This document shows, in pieces, positions 56,709 to 64,000 of a stretch of DNA of 64,000 nucleotides. The notes under the pieces are model-generated. The model ran no database searches, was not told where the DNA came from, and saw only the letters and a program-made list of their open reading frames with translations. The DNA is from Ectopseudomonas chengduensis (lineage in GTDB: Bacteria > Pseudomonadota > Gammaproteobacteria > Pseudomonadales > Pseudomonadaceae). Every line of letters starts with the position of its first letter. Positions within the stretch are counted from its first letter, which is position 1. The translations under genes and the position numbers were made by a program. Location of the stretch: positions 62,001 through 126,000 of the forward strand of contig NZ_FMZQ01000008.1 in the NCBI RefSeq assembly GCF_900102635.1, read 5' to 3'.

Positions 56709-58387
56709 CAGGCAGCCACCGGCATGCCCAGCGCCTTGACGCTCTCTTCGGCGAGGTCGAGCACGCTCGGGCGGGTTTCAGGACGCATCACCGCGCCCGC
56801 TTCCAGGTAGTACTCCAGGCTGCTCAGCGCATCAGCCAGGGTTTCCAGCATCTGCTCCGAAGGCATCTGACCGCTGTCGAGCATGCGCGTCTGGATGTAG
56901 TCGGCACAGGCACCGACCAGTATCGCGGCACGACGCTGCTCGAGAAACCACAAGCCGCCACGCACGGCCTGCAGGCTGAACGGCACGTTGGACAGGTGCA
57001 TCTTGTCGCCAGCCGACTCCAGATACGCGGTGATCGCGCGCTTGGCCAGAGCCAGACCGGCCTGTGCCTCGTCGACCACGACGATACGGGCTTCGTTGAG
57101 CTGATGAGTAGCGAAAGAATCGGCCTCATTGCCCGGCTCGACGGCAGCCGGCCTGATATCGCGACCTTCGCCACGTTCCAGGCTGGCCACCATGCCTTCG
57201 ACATAGAGCACGGCATCGGCCAGCTTGTGCAACTGCTCAGCCTGTGGCGGCGCGTCTTCGCTCCAGGCGGCGACCAGCGGCAACTGCGCACCGAGTGAGT
57301 TGCCGGCAGAGGTCAGACCGACCATGCCCAAGGTCTTGGCCAGCTTACCCAGCATTGCATGCAGGGTGCCCAAGGTTTCGCCTTGCAAGGTGCCGCGCTC
57401 GAGCAGGTCGAGCATGTCCTTGACGCTGGCCAGCTCTTCGCGAATCGCCGTGGACAACGAACGCATCACCGCCTGGCCCGGCCCGGCCAGGCGCCGGTAT
57501 TCCTCTTCCAGCAGGTGGTCAGTGAACGGCAACGGCGTGAGACCGAACACTCCGCGCATGGCGCTGGCGTGCGGGCCGTGGCTGTCAGCCAGCGCGACCA
57601 GATACAGCAGCTCTTTCAGCAAGCTGCGCGGTGCTTCGTACTGGGGGTTGCCGAGCATCAGCTTGAGTTCGCGATCGACCCGCGAGAACAGCTGCTTGCG
57701 CGATTTACGTGGCAGCAGTTGACCATCGCACTGCGCTTCGATGGCGGCAGCGCCAATCCAGCACATGCGCCCACGCGGCTCATTGGCGAACAGGCTGTCC
57801 AGGCGCGCCATCGCACGCATCATCAGCTTGAGGCTGGCCTGCGGATTCTGCTCACGAATGAAGCCCAGCAGCCCTACCTGATACATGTGACGCAGGCGCT
57901 TGCCTTCGCTCAGTTTGGCCGCGCCATCGAGTGGCTGGGTAGCCGTATGTGGCCGCGCATGATCGAGGCGCACGCTGAAGAAGAAACTTTCCGGCAGCGG
58001 CTGCTGCGCGCCAGCCTGACGCAAATCGTTGATCGCCGGCAGCAGCAGTTCAGGCATTTCCTGCCGATGAGTGTCGACGTTTTCCAGATAACGGCGCAGC
58101 ACATGCAGGGCATTGCTCAGGGCCGCCAGTTGTACGTCGCGCTCCTCACCGGCACCGGCCGGGATATCGGTGGCCTGATCGAGCACTTCCTGCGCCAGCA
58201 ACTCGGCACCGGCCAGCTCGATCAGGTTGAGCGTACCGCGCACCTGCTGCAGGTTTTCCACCGCCTGCTGCAGCAGGCTGCCGTTGTGTCGCTCGGCGAT
58301 GAAGTGCTCCAGGCTCTGCTCGGCCTCCTCCATGGTGACGAACAACTCGTCGCGCACCAGGTTCAGCGATGTGGCTCCACTTACCAT
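56708..58387 (-). CDS. fimL: Pilus/virulence regulator FimL
   Basis: A 559-residue, mostly helical cytoplasmic protein related to the N-terminal part of the chemosensory kinase ChpA. In P. aeruginosa FimL promotes twitching motility and cAMP production through CyaB, with FimV and PilG as partners. HPt-like helical modules can be traced, for example [19 protein letters not shown] near residue 43, but where a true HPt would have the phosphorylated His the sequence has Arg, in line with FimL having no phosphotransfer site. Its gene order with nudC and a crotonase gene matches P. aeruginosa as I recall it. Confidence 0.9.
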   Translation of the reverse strand: MVSGATSLNLVRDELFVTMEEAEQSLEHFIAERHNGSLLQQAVENLQQVRGTLNLIELAGAELLAQEVLDQATDIPAGAGEERDVQLAALSNALHVLRRYLENVDTHRQEMPELLLPAINDLRQAGAQQPLPESFFFSVRLDHARPHTATQPLDGAAKLSEGKRLRHMYQVGLLGFIREQNPQASLKLMMRAMARLDSLFANEPRGRMCWIGAAAIEAQCDGQLLPRKSRKQLFSRVDRELKLMLGNPQYEAPRSLLKELLYLVALADSHGPHASAMRGVFGLTPLPFTDHLLEEEYRRLAGPGQAVMRSLSTAIREELASVKDMLDLLERGTLQGETLGTLHAMLGKLAKTLGMVGLTSAGNSLGAQLPLVAAWSEDAPPQAEQLHKLADAVLYVEGMVASLERGEGRDIRPAAVEPGNEADSFATHQLNEARIVVVDEAQAGLALAKRAITAYLESAGDKMHLSNVPFSLQAVRGGLWFLEQRRAAILVGACADYIQTRMLDSGQMPSEQMLETLADALSSLEYYLEAGAVMRPETRPSVLDLAEESVKALGMPVAA

Positions 58388-58424
58388 GCTCTGGGCCTCG
58401 CAGCGAACATCAGCGAATACGGCA

Positions 58425-59237
58425 TCAGTCGGCGAACTCCGGCTTCTGTTTGGTCATGTGCGCGGCCATGGCCAGGCGCAGGTCTTCCGACTGCAGCATG
58501 GCGGCGTTCCAGGTGGCGATATATTCGAGGCCATCTTCGACGCGGTGGTCGCGCATGTAGCGAATCATTTCCTTGGTACCGCGCACGGCAATCGGTGACT
58601 TGGCGGCGATCTGCTCGGCAATCTCCATGACACCAGCCAGTAACGTCTCATGGTTTTCGTAGGCCCGGTTGGCCAGACCGATGCGTACGGCCTCGTGACC
58701 ATCGATGCTGCGCCCGGTATAGGCCAGCTCACGCATCATGCCGTCGCCGATGATGCGCGGCAGGCGCTGCAGCGTGCCGACATCGGCGGCCATGCCCATG
58801 TCGACTTCCTTGATCGAAAACTGTGCATCGACCGTGCAGTAACGCATATCGCAGGCGCTGACCAGATCGATGGCGCCACCGATGCAGTAGCCCTGAATCG
58901 CCGCCAGCACGGGTTTGCGGCAGTTGTCGACAGCGTTGAAGGAGGCTTGCAGCTCGAGAATCTTGCGCCGCAGCGCGGTGGCGTTGCGACCGACATCCTT
59001 GCCCAGTTGCGCACCGACCGAGGCCAGCAGCATCAGATCGATGCCCGAGGAAAAGTGCTTGCCGGCACCGGAAAGCACCACCACGCGGACCGCATCGTTG
59101 TCATCGACCCACTGGAAGATCTCGATGATCTCGCGCCAGAAGTCGGCATTCATGGCGTTGACCTTGTCCGGTCGATTGATCTGCACGTGAGCGATCTTGC
59201 CCACCAGCTCGATGCGGAAGGCTTTGTAGTCGGACAT
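58425..59237 (-). CDS. Delta(3,5)-Delta(2,4)-dienoyl-CoA isomerase-like crotonase
   Basis: A 270-residue crotonase. The oxyanion hole is formed by GKHFSSGIDL (about 60-67) and GYCIGGAIDL (117-124). KEVDMGMAADVGTLQRLP at 143-160 carries the Glu/Asp arrangement typical of dienoyl-CoA isomerases rather than simple hydratases. GAGG lies about 8 bases before the ATG at 59237; two in-frame ATGs lie shortly upstream. Confidence 0.9.
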   Translation of the reverse strand: MSDYKAFRIELVGKIAHVQINRPDKVNAMNADFWREIIEIFQWVDDNDAVRVVVLSGAGKHFSSGIDLMLLASVGAQLGKDVGRNATALRRKILELQASFNAVDNCRKPVLAAIQGYCIGGAIDLVSACDMRYCTVDAQFSIKEVDMGMAADVGTLQRLPRIIGDGMMRELAYTGRSIDGHEAVRIGLANRAYENHETLLAGVMEIAEQIAAKSPIAVRGTKEMIRYMRDHRVEDGLEYIATWNAAMLQSEDLRLAMAAHMTKQKPEFAD

Positions 59238-59400
59238 GGCAGGCATCCTCAGCAACGGCGTGGCAGCGCGATGATTATTTTGTGATTAATAACCGGACAA
59301 CTATAACAAGCGCGTCATAAAAGTCGATGCTTGCCAGCGTGACGCAGGCCACAGCCCGGGCGTTATCAACTGCTTTGAATATCAGAGATAAGCATTTGAT

Positions 59401-59426
59401 CTGCCGAAGAACTTGCGCTTCGGCAG
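59401..59426 (-). terminator. Likely terminator of ldcA
   Basis: On the minus strand CTGCCGAAG pairs with CTTCGGCAG around an 8-base loop, 12 bases after the ldcA stop. A long T run is absent, so strength is uncertain. Confidence 0.5.
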
Positions 59427-59438
59427 ATCCGGGGTGGT

Positions 59439-61682
59439 TTATTCCACCAAGCAATCCACCGTGTAGTGTCCGGCGTCGGTTTGCAGGCCATGTACATCGA
59501 CGTCAAAGCCGGGGAAAGCCTTGTCGAAGGTGCGCGCGAACGCCAGGTAGTCGAGAATCGAACGACTTTGCGTGGTAAAGCGCTCACCCGGCATGATCAG
59601 CGGAATGCCGGGCGGGTAAGGCACCAGCATCACCGCCGCGATACGCCCCTGGAGCTGGTCGATCGGTACCGCTTCGACCTCGCCCCGCACCAGGCGGTCA
59701 TAGGCATCAGCCGGTTTGATCGCAATCTCTGGCAGTGCCGTGTACATGCTTCGCAGCGCCTTGGCCGTGGCGTTGTCGCGGTAGCACCCATGCAGCGCAT
59801 CGCACAGATCGCGCAGCCCCATGCCGTGGTAGCACCCGCTACCGGCATGGGCGATGGAAGGCAGCACGTCGATCAGCGGCAAGTTGGCATCGTAGCTGCG
59901 TTTGAACTCCAGCAACTCGGTCAGCAGCGTGCTCCACTTGCCCTTGGTGATGCCCATGGAGAACAGCACCAGAAAGGAATACAAGCCGGTTTTCTCCACC
60001 ACCAGGCCGCGCTCCCAGAGGAACTTGCTGACCACCGCAGCAGGAATCCCCTGCGGCTCCAGCTTGCCGGCGGCGCTGAGCCCCGGCATCACCAGGGTGA
60101 CCTTGATCGGATCGAGCAGCACATAGTCATCGGCCACTTCGCCAAAGCCATGCCAGTCGGCGTCCGGCTGCAGCACCCAGTCGGCCGTGGCAAGGCTGTC
60201 GGCGCCATCGGCTGCACCCGGCTGCCAGATGCTGAACCACCAGTCCTCGGCGCTCAGGTTACGCCGCACATTGGCCAGGGCACGGCGGAAGCTCAGCGCC
60301 TCGTCGAAGGTTTCCTGAATCAGCGAACGCCCGGCCGGGCCCTCCATCATCGCCGAGGCCACATCCAGCGAGGCGATGATGCCGTACTGCGGCGAGGTGG
60401 AGATGTGCATCATGAAGGCTTCGTTGAAGCGGTCGCGATCCAGCTGGCGCTGCCCGCCATCCTGCACGTGAATCATCGAGGCCTGGCTGAAGGCTGCCAG
60501 CAGCTTGTGCGTGGAATGGGTGCTGAACACCAGCGGTGAATGCTCGTCGTACTGGGTGCCCATGCCATAGCGGCCAGCGTAGAACTCGTGAAAAGCGGCG
60601 TAGGCGTACCAGGCCTCGTCGAAGTGCAGCACTTCCACCGAGTCTCCAAGCGCCTGCTTGACCATCTCGGCGTTGTAGCAGAGCCCGTCGTAGGTGGAGT
60701 TGGTCACCACCGCCAGCTTGACCTTGGGCGCCCTGCCGCGTGCCAGCGGGCTGGCGTCGATCTTGGCCTGGATCGACTCTTTGCTGAACTCGGAGAGCGG
60801 AATCGGCCCGATGATGCCCAGCTCGTTGCGCTCCGGGCACAGGTACAGCGGAATCGCGCCGGTCATGATGATCGAGTGCAGGATCGATTTGTGGCAGTTG
60901 CGATCCACCAGCACCAGGTCATCGCGGCCGACCATCGAATGCCAGACGATCTTGTTCGCCGTCGAGGTGCCGTTGATCACGAAAAAAGTGTGATCGGCGC
61001 CAAAGTTGCGCGCCGCACGCGCCTCGGCCTCGGCCAACGGTCCGGTGTGATCGAGCAGCGACCCAAGCTCCGGCACCGACACGGACAGGTCGGAACGCAG
61101 GGTGTTCTCACCGAAGAACTGGTGGAAGGCCTGGCCCACCGGGCTCTTGCGATAGGCCACGCCCCCGCCGTGACCTGGCGTGTGCCAGGAATAGTTGGAT
61201 TGCGCGGTGTGCTGCACCAGCGCCTTGAAGAACGGCGGCAGCAGACCGTCGAGGTAATTGTGCGCCGCGCGCGCCACCTGACGGGCCAGGAAGGACACGG
61301 TGTCTTCGTAGAGATAGAGGATGCCCCGCAGGTGATTGAGATCGGCCATGGCTTCGGCCGGCGCATTCTCGATAGTGACCTGCTCGCCCAGGGCGAAGAT
61401 CGGCAATTGCGGCGCCCGCACCCGCGCCACACGAATCAGCTCGACCATGTCCTGCAGCAGGCGGCTGTTCTCCCCCGCCCCCTCGGCCGCCACCAGGATG
61501 CAGGCCAGACCGTGATGGGTGGAGGCGACGATGCGCCCCTCGGCAGCGCTGGCCGTGGGCAGGATGCTGAAACCGTCCTGGGTGAGTTCCTGAGCGATGG
61601 CGCGCACGCGATCACCGGCCACGGTGTCGGCCTTGATGTCGCGATGCACGATAAGGACGGGGAATTTTAGATCTTTATACAT
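59439..61682 (-). CDS. ldcA: Lysine decarboxylase (Orn/Lys/Arg decarboxylase class I)
   Basis: A 747-residue PLP enzyme that makes cadaverine from lysine. An N-terminal wing/receiver-like domain (1-130) is followed by the linker and the PLP domain, with the cofactor Lys393 in STHSTHKLLAAFSQ and the Asp in LHFDEAWYAY. The length fits P. aeruginosa LdcA, where the gene is controlled by the arginine regulator ArgR. The last residues DAGHYTVDCLVE close the C-terminal domain. It stands alone with about 120 bases to dnaQ. Confidence 0.92.
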   Translation of the reverse strand: MYKDLKFPVLIVHRDIKADTVAGDRVRAIAQELTQDGFSILPTASAAEGRIVASTHHGLACILVAAEGAGENSRLLQDMVELIRVARVRAPQLPIFALGEQVTIENAPAEAMADLNHLRGILYLYEDTVSFLARQVARAAHNYLDGLLPPFFKALVQHTAQSNYSWHTPGHGGGVAYRKSPVGQAFHQFFGENTLRSDLSVSVPELGSLLDHTGPLAEAEARAARNFGADHTFFVINGTSTANKIVWHSMVGRDDLVLVDRNCHKSILHSIIMTGAIPLYLCPERNELGIIGPIPLSEFSKESIQAKIDASPLARGRAPKVKLAVVTNSTYDGLCYNAEMVKQALGDSVEVLHFDEAWYAYAAFHEFYAGRYGMGTQYDEHSPLVFSTHSTHKLLAAFSQASMIHVQDGGQRQLDRDRFNEAFMMHISTSPQYGIIASLDVASAMMEGPAGRSLIQETFDEALSFRRALANVRRNLSAEDWWFSIWQPGAADGADSLATADWVLQPDADWHGFGEVADDYVLLDPIKVTLVMPGLSAAGKLEPQGIPAAVVSKFLWERGLVVEKTGLYSFLVLFSMGITKGKWSTLLTELLEFKRSYDANLPLIDVLPSIAHAGSGCYHGMGLRDLCDALHGCYRDNATAKALRSMYTALPEIAIKPADAYDRLVRGEVEAVPIDQLQGRIAAVMLVPYPPGIPLIMPGERFTTQSRSILDYLAFARTFDKAFPGFDVDVHGLQTDAGHYTVDCLVE

Positions 61683-61803
61683 TGTGACGTCCTGAAGGCT
61701 GGCAGGCTTGGCCTGCCCATCGCCTCAGGTTAGAGGCTCGCTCTGATCGGCGGAACCCCCTGTGCATCACGCTATAAGAAAAGGTCGCAATTGCGCTGTT
61801 CGG

Positions 61804-62562
61804 TTATTCCGGCGCCTTTTCCAGCTGCGCCCACAGCGATGGGCCACCAGCTGATTTCTCGATCACGGCCAGACGTGCCATGTGCGCCGCAAGTTCGTCG
61901 TCGCTGGCGCGAATGACGCGAGTGCGCGGACGAGAGGCGTCCAGACGGCGGATCGGCGTGGCCTGCTGGCGCCCGCTGCCATCGCCATCGGCGTCCTCAC
62001 CGGCCAGAGACAGATTGGTCTGCCCACCAGTCATTGCCAGGTAGACGTCGGCGAGAATCTCCGAGTCGAGCAAGGCGCCGTGCAGTTCGCGGTTGGAGTT
62101 GTCGACGCCGTAACGCTTGCACAACGCATCCAGGCTGTTGCGCTGCCCCGGATGACGCTCGCGCGCCATCATCAGGGTATCGAGCACCGAGCAATAATCA
62201 CTGACGTCGGCGCGTTCGCTCTGCCCCAACAGGGCGAACTCGTTGTTGATGAAGCCAACGTCGAACGCCGCGTTGTGGATGATCAGTTGGGCGCCCTTGA
62301 TGAACTCGTAGAATTCATCGGCGACCTCCCGGAAGCGCGGCTTGTCGGCCACGTATTCGTTGGTAATGCCGTGAACCGCGATGGCGCCTTCGTCGATCTC
62401 GCGATCAGGGTTGAGATAGACATGGAAATGACGCCCGGTCAGGCGGCGCCCCAACAACTCGACACAACCGATCTCGATGATGCGGTGCCCGTCAGTGACC
62501 GGCATACCCGTGGTTTCGGTATCCAGCACTACGTAGCGTTTGACGGTGTTCTCGGTTGTCAC
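61804..62562 (-). CDS. dnaQ: DNA polymerase III subunit epsilon (proofreading exonuclease)
   Basis: A 252-residue DEDDh 3'-5' exonuclease. Asp14 and Glu16 lie in VLDTETTG, Asp101 in HNAAFDVGF, His161 and Asp166 in HGALLDSEILADVY. QTNLSL at residues 181-186 matches the clamp-binding motif that follows the exonuclease domain. The C-terminal tail that binds the alpha subunit follows. It lies 73 bases after rnhA on the same strand; in E. coli the two genes are divergent. Confidence 0.97.
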   Translation of the reverse strand: MTTENTVKRYVVLDTETTGMPVTDGHRIIEIGCVELLGRRLTGRHFHVYLNPDREIDEGAIAVHGITNEYVADKPRFREVADEFYEFIKGAQLIIHNAAFDVGFINNEFALLGQSERADVSDYCSVLDTLMMARERHPGQRNSLDALCKRYGVDNSNRELHGALLDSEILADVYLAMTGGQTNLSLAGEDADGDGSGRQQATPIRRLDASRPRTRVIRASDDELAAHMARLAVIEKSAGGPSLWAQLEKAPE

Positions 62563-62635
62563 GCCTTGCCTCTCTCATCTATTCGGGTTGCCGCACATTC
62601 AGCGCAGCATCTTAACTCAGGTGCCATGTCACCGC

Positions 62636-63088
62636 TCAGCGCGCCGTACGCACATCGTCGACACCGCGATTGGCCAACTGGTCCGCTCGTTCGTTGCCGG
62701 GGTGGCCGGTATGGCCACGCACCCACTGCCAGCTCACCTGATGACGATTCACTTCCTCGTCCAACTTCTGCCAGAGGTCGGCATTTTTCACCGGCTCTTT
62801 CGAAGCCGTCTTCCAGCCGCGCTTCTTCCAGTTCGGCAGCCATTCCTGAATACCCTTCATCACGTACTGCGAGTCGGTCACCAGCTTGACCGAACAGGGC
62901 CGGGTCAATGCGATCAGGCCGGCGATCGCCGCCATCAGCTCCATGCGATTGTTGGTGGTATTCGGGTCACCGCCCCACAATTCCTTTTCTGCGCCTTTAT
63001 AGACCAGCAGCGCACCCCAACCTCCGGGACCAGGATTGCCCTTGCAGGCGCCATCGGTGTAGATCACCACTTCATCGGTTTCGGACAT
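62636..63088 (-). CDS. rnhA: Ribonuclease HI
   Basis: A 150-residue enzyme that cuts the RNA strand of RNA-DNA hybrids. The catalytic residues are Asp12 in [16 protein letters not shown], Glu50 in NNRMEL, Asp72 in TDSQYV and the final Asp in GNERADQLA; the basic handle is [15 protein letters not shown]. It is 41 bases downstream of the methyltransferase gene. Confidence 0.98.
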   Translation of the reverse strand: MSETDEVVIYTDGACKGNPGPGGWGALLVYKGAEKELWGGDPNTTNNRMELMAAIAGLIALTRPCSVKLVTDSQYVMKGIQEWLPNWKKRGWKTASKEPVKNADLWQKLDEEVNRHQVSWQWVRGHTGHPGNERADQLANRGVDDVRTAR

Positions 63089-63129
63089 TCATAAGCTCTG
63101 TACAGATTTGACGGGCCCGGGCATGGCCT

Positions 63130-63888
63130 TTAGTTGTCGACGTCTCGCCGACTGATCTTGGCCACCGGCATCGGCAGCAACTTGCCCATTGACTCACGGC
63201 GCGACTGGCGCAAGGGGCGCAAGCCGACCACCAGTTTGCGCGCCACCAACAGGTAGAAGCCGGCACCCGGCAAATGCCAGGCATTGCCCCAGCTTTCCAT
63301 TCGCCGCAGGCGCATTTGCCAGGCCAGCGAAGCGAGCGGCGGACGATAGCACCCGAAGCGGCGTTTCTCCAACGCAAAGCCCAGCAGGCTCAGCCAGTCG
63401 ACGACACGATTGGGCGCGATACAACGCGCTCTGGCCAGGCCATCCCGAGCAAACAGACGCCGTGCCCCCCAGGCGCTCCAGGGGTGAATACCGAGAATCA
63501 ACAGATGCCCGCCAGGCCTGACACTGCGCGCCGCTTCACGTAACAGACCATGCGGTGACAGGCTGAAATCCAGACCATGCTGCAACACCACCACATCAGC
63601 GGCATGCTCACCCAGGGGCCAGGACTGCTCCTCGCAGACGATCTGCACACCCGGCATTGGCGCCCCCAGGCGCACGTTATGCTGGATCTGCCCGGCCTTA
63701 GGCGGGCCTTCGGCGCCAGGGCCGAAGCTCACCAGATAACCGCCGAAGAAGCGTGCCAGCTCTTCTTCCAGCAAGCGTCGTTCTTCCTCCAGCAACAGCT
63801 GGCCGAGCGGCCCGGCAAGCCAGTCGCGCGCCTCGCCAATGAGCTTGAGCCACTCAGGGTCAGCCTGGGCGAATGCCTGATCAGTCAT
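63130..63888 (-). CDS. Class I SAM-dependent methyltransferase
   Basis: A 252-residue protein of the methyltransferase type 11 group. VVVLQHGLDFSLSPHGLLREAARSVRPGGHLLIL is the recognisable beta4-to-beta5 part (around residues 99-132); the usual N-terminal GxGxG loop is poorly conserved. Its place between gloB (divergent) and rnhA is the same as I recall in P. aeruginosa, but its substrate is unknown. Confidence 0.85.
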   Translation of the reverse strand: MTDQAFAQADPEWLKLIGEARDWLAGPLGQLLLEEERRLLEEELARFFGGYLVSFGPGAEGPPKAGQIQHNVRLGAPMPGVQIVCEEQSWPLGEHAADVVVLQHGLDFSLSPHGLLREAARSVRPGGHLLILGIHPWSAWGARRLFARDGLARARCIAPNRVVDWLSLLGFALEKRRFGCYRPPLASLAWQMRLRRMESWGNAWHLPGAGFYLLVARKLVVGLRPLRQSRRESMGKLLPMPVAKISRRDVDN

Positions 63889-63960
63889 CGCTGCCTCCGC
63901 ATGACAGGTTCTGCATGTCCTGTCTAAGATGCACCTTTATCAACAGCTTAGCGACCCGCA

Positions 63961-64000
63961 ATGATTCAGATCGACGCGTTGCCCGCCTTCAATGACAACT
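63961..64000 (+). CDS. gloB: Hydroxyacylglutathione hydrolase (glyoxalase II), first 13 codons only
   Basis: The window ends 40 bases into this gene. The translation MIQIDALPAFNDN is the usual beginning of pseudomonad GloB, which hydrolyses S-lactoylglutathione in methylglyoxal detoxification. The gene order gloB / methyltransferase / rnhA / dnaQ supports this. Confidence 0.85.
   Translation, partial: MIQIDALPAFNDN

Noticed and set aside
57359..58630. A 423-codon plus-strand open frame opposite fimL.
   Set aside because: No family resemblance, and fimL with its syntenic neighbours explains the region.

Overview
The window is GC-rich, almost wholly coding chromosomal DNA from a gammaproteobacterium of the genus Pseudomonas. 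Protein matches recalled from memory and gene order (oprI, LD-transpeptidase, tesA, ABC exporter; sdhCDAB-sucAB-lpd-sucCD next to gltA; nudC-fimL-crotonase-ldcA-dnaQ-rnhA-gloB) agree with P. aeruginosa. The lipase/foldase pair and a family of GTAGGG palindromes suggest the P. mendocina / P. pseudoalcaligenes / P. alcaligenes side of the genus. I saw no rRNA, tRNA, CRISPR array, transposase or phage gene.

Layout. 1-9.2 kb: end of a DAHP synthase gene, a small GNAT, a GntP-type permease, lipoprotein oprI, an LD-transpeptidase, tesA divergent from a two-gene ABC system, and greB. 9.2-12.2 kb: a REP element, a small unknown gene, a sigma-54 promoter and the lipase/foldase pair lipA-lif. 12.2-16.9 kb: a gluconate-type operon read leftward, in order gluconokinase-DctQ fusion, dctM, dctP, gntR. 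17.1-19.2 kb: a TonB-dependent receptor gene broken by an 8-bp tandem duplication. 19.3-32.4 kb: the TCA block sdhCDAB-sucAB-lpd-sucCD, divergent from gltA. 32.4-41.7 kb: single genes plus a tight five-gene leftward operon (NAD-kinase-like, DUF1287, DCC thiol oxidoreductase, DoxX-like, MsbA-like exporter) and two related, highly structured ~141-bp elements. 42-54 kb: alaA, htpX, tpm, a frameshifted sensor-like gene, a dioxygenase, a TetR regulator divergent from a hotdog protein, acuI, sohB, a histidine phosphatase, an SCP2 protein and a phosphotransferase-SDR pair. 54-64 kb: a repeat-rich gap, a membrane protein, a TSUP transporter convergent with nudC, then fimL, a dienoyl-CoA isomerase, ldcA, dnaQ, rnhA, a methyltransferase and the first codons of gloB.

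How they work together: the sdh/suc/lpd/gltA genes encode most of the oxidative TCA cycle around one divergent promoter region. LipA and its foldase form a secreted enzyme with a dedicated chaperone. The TRAP operon pairs uptake of a sugar acid with a kinase physically fused to a transporter subunit, under a GntR-type repressor encoded in the same operon. The most interesting items are this kinase-transporter fusion, the pair of structured elements with compensatory changes in their inner stem, the GTAGGG palindromes that supply the stop codons of two convergent genes, and the two frameshifted genes.
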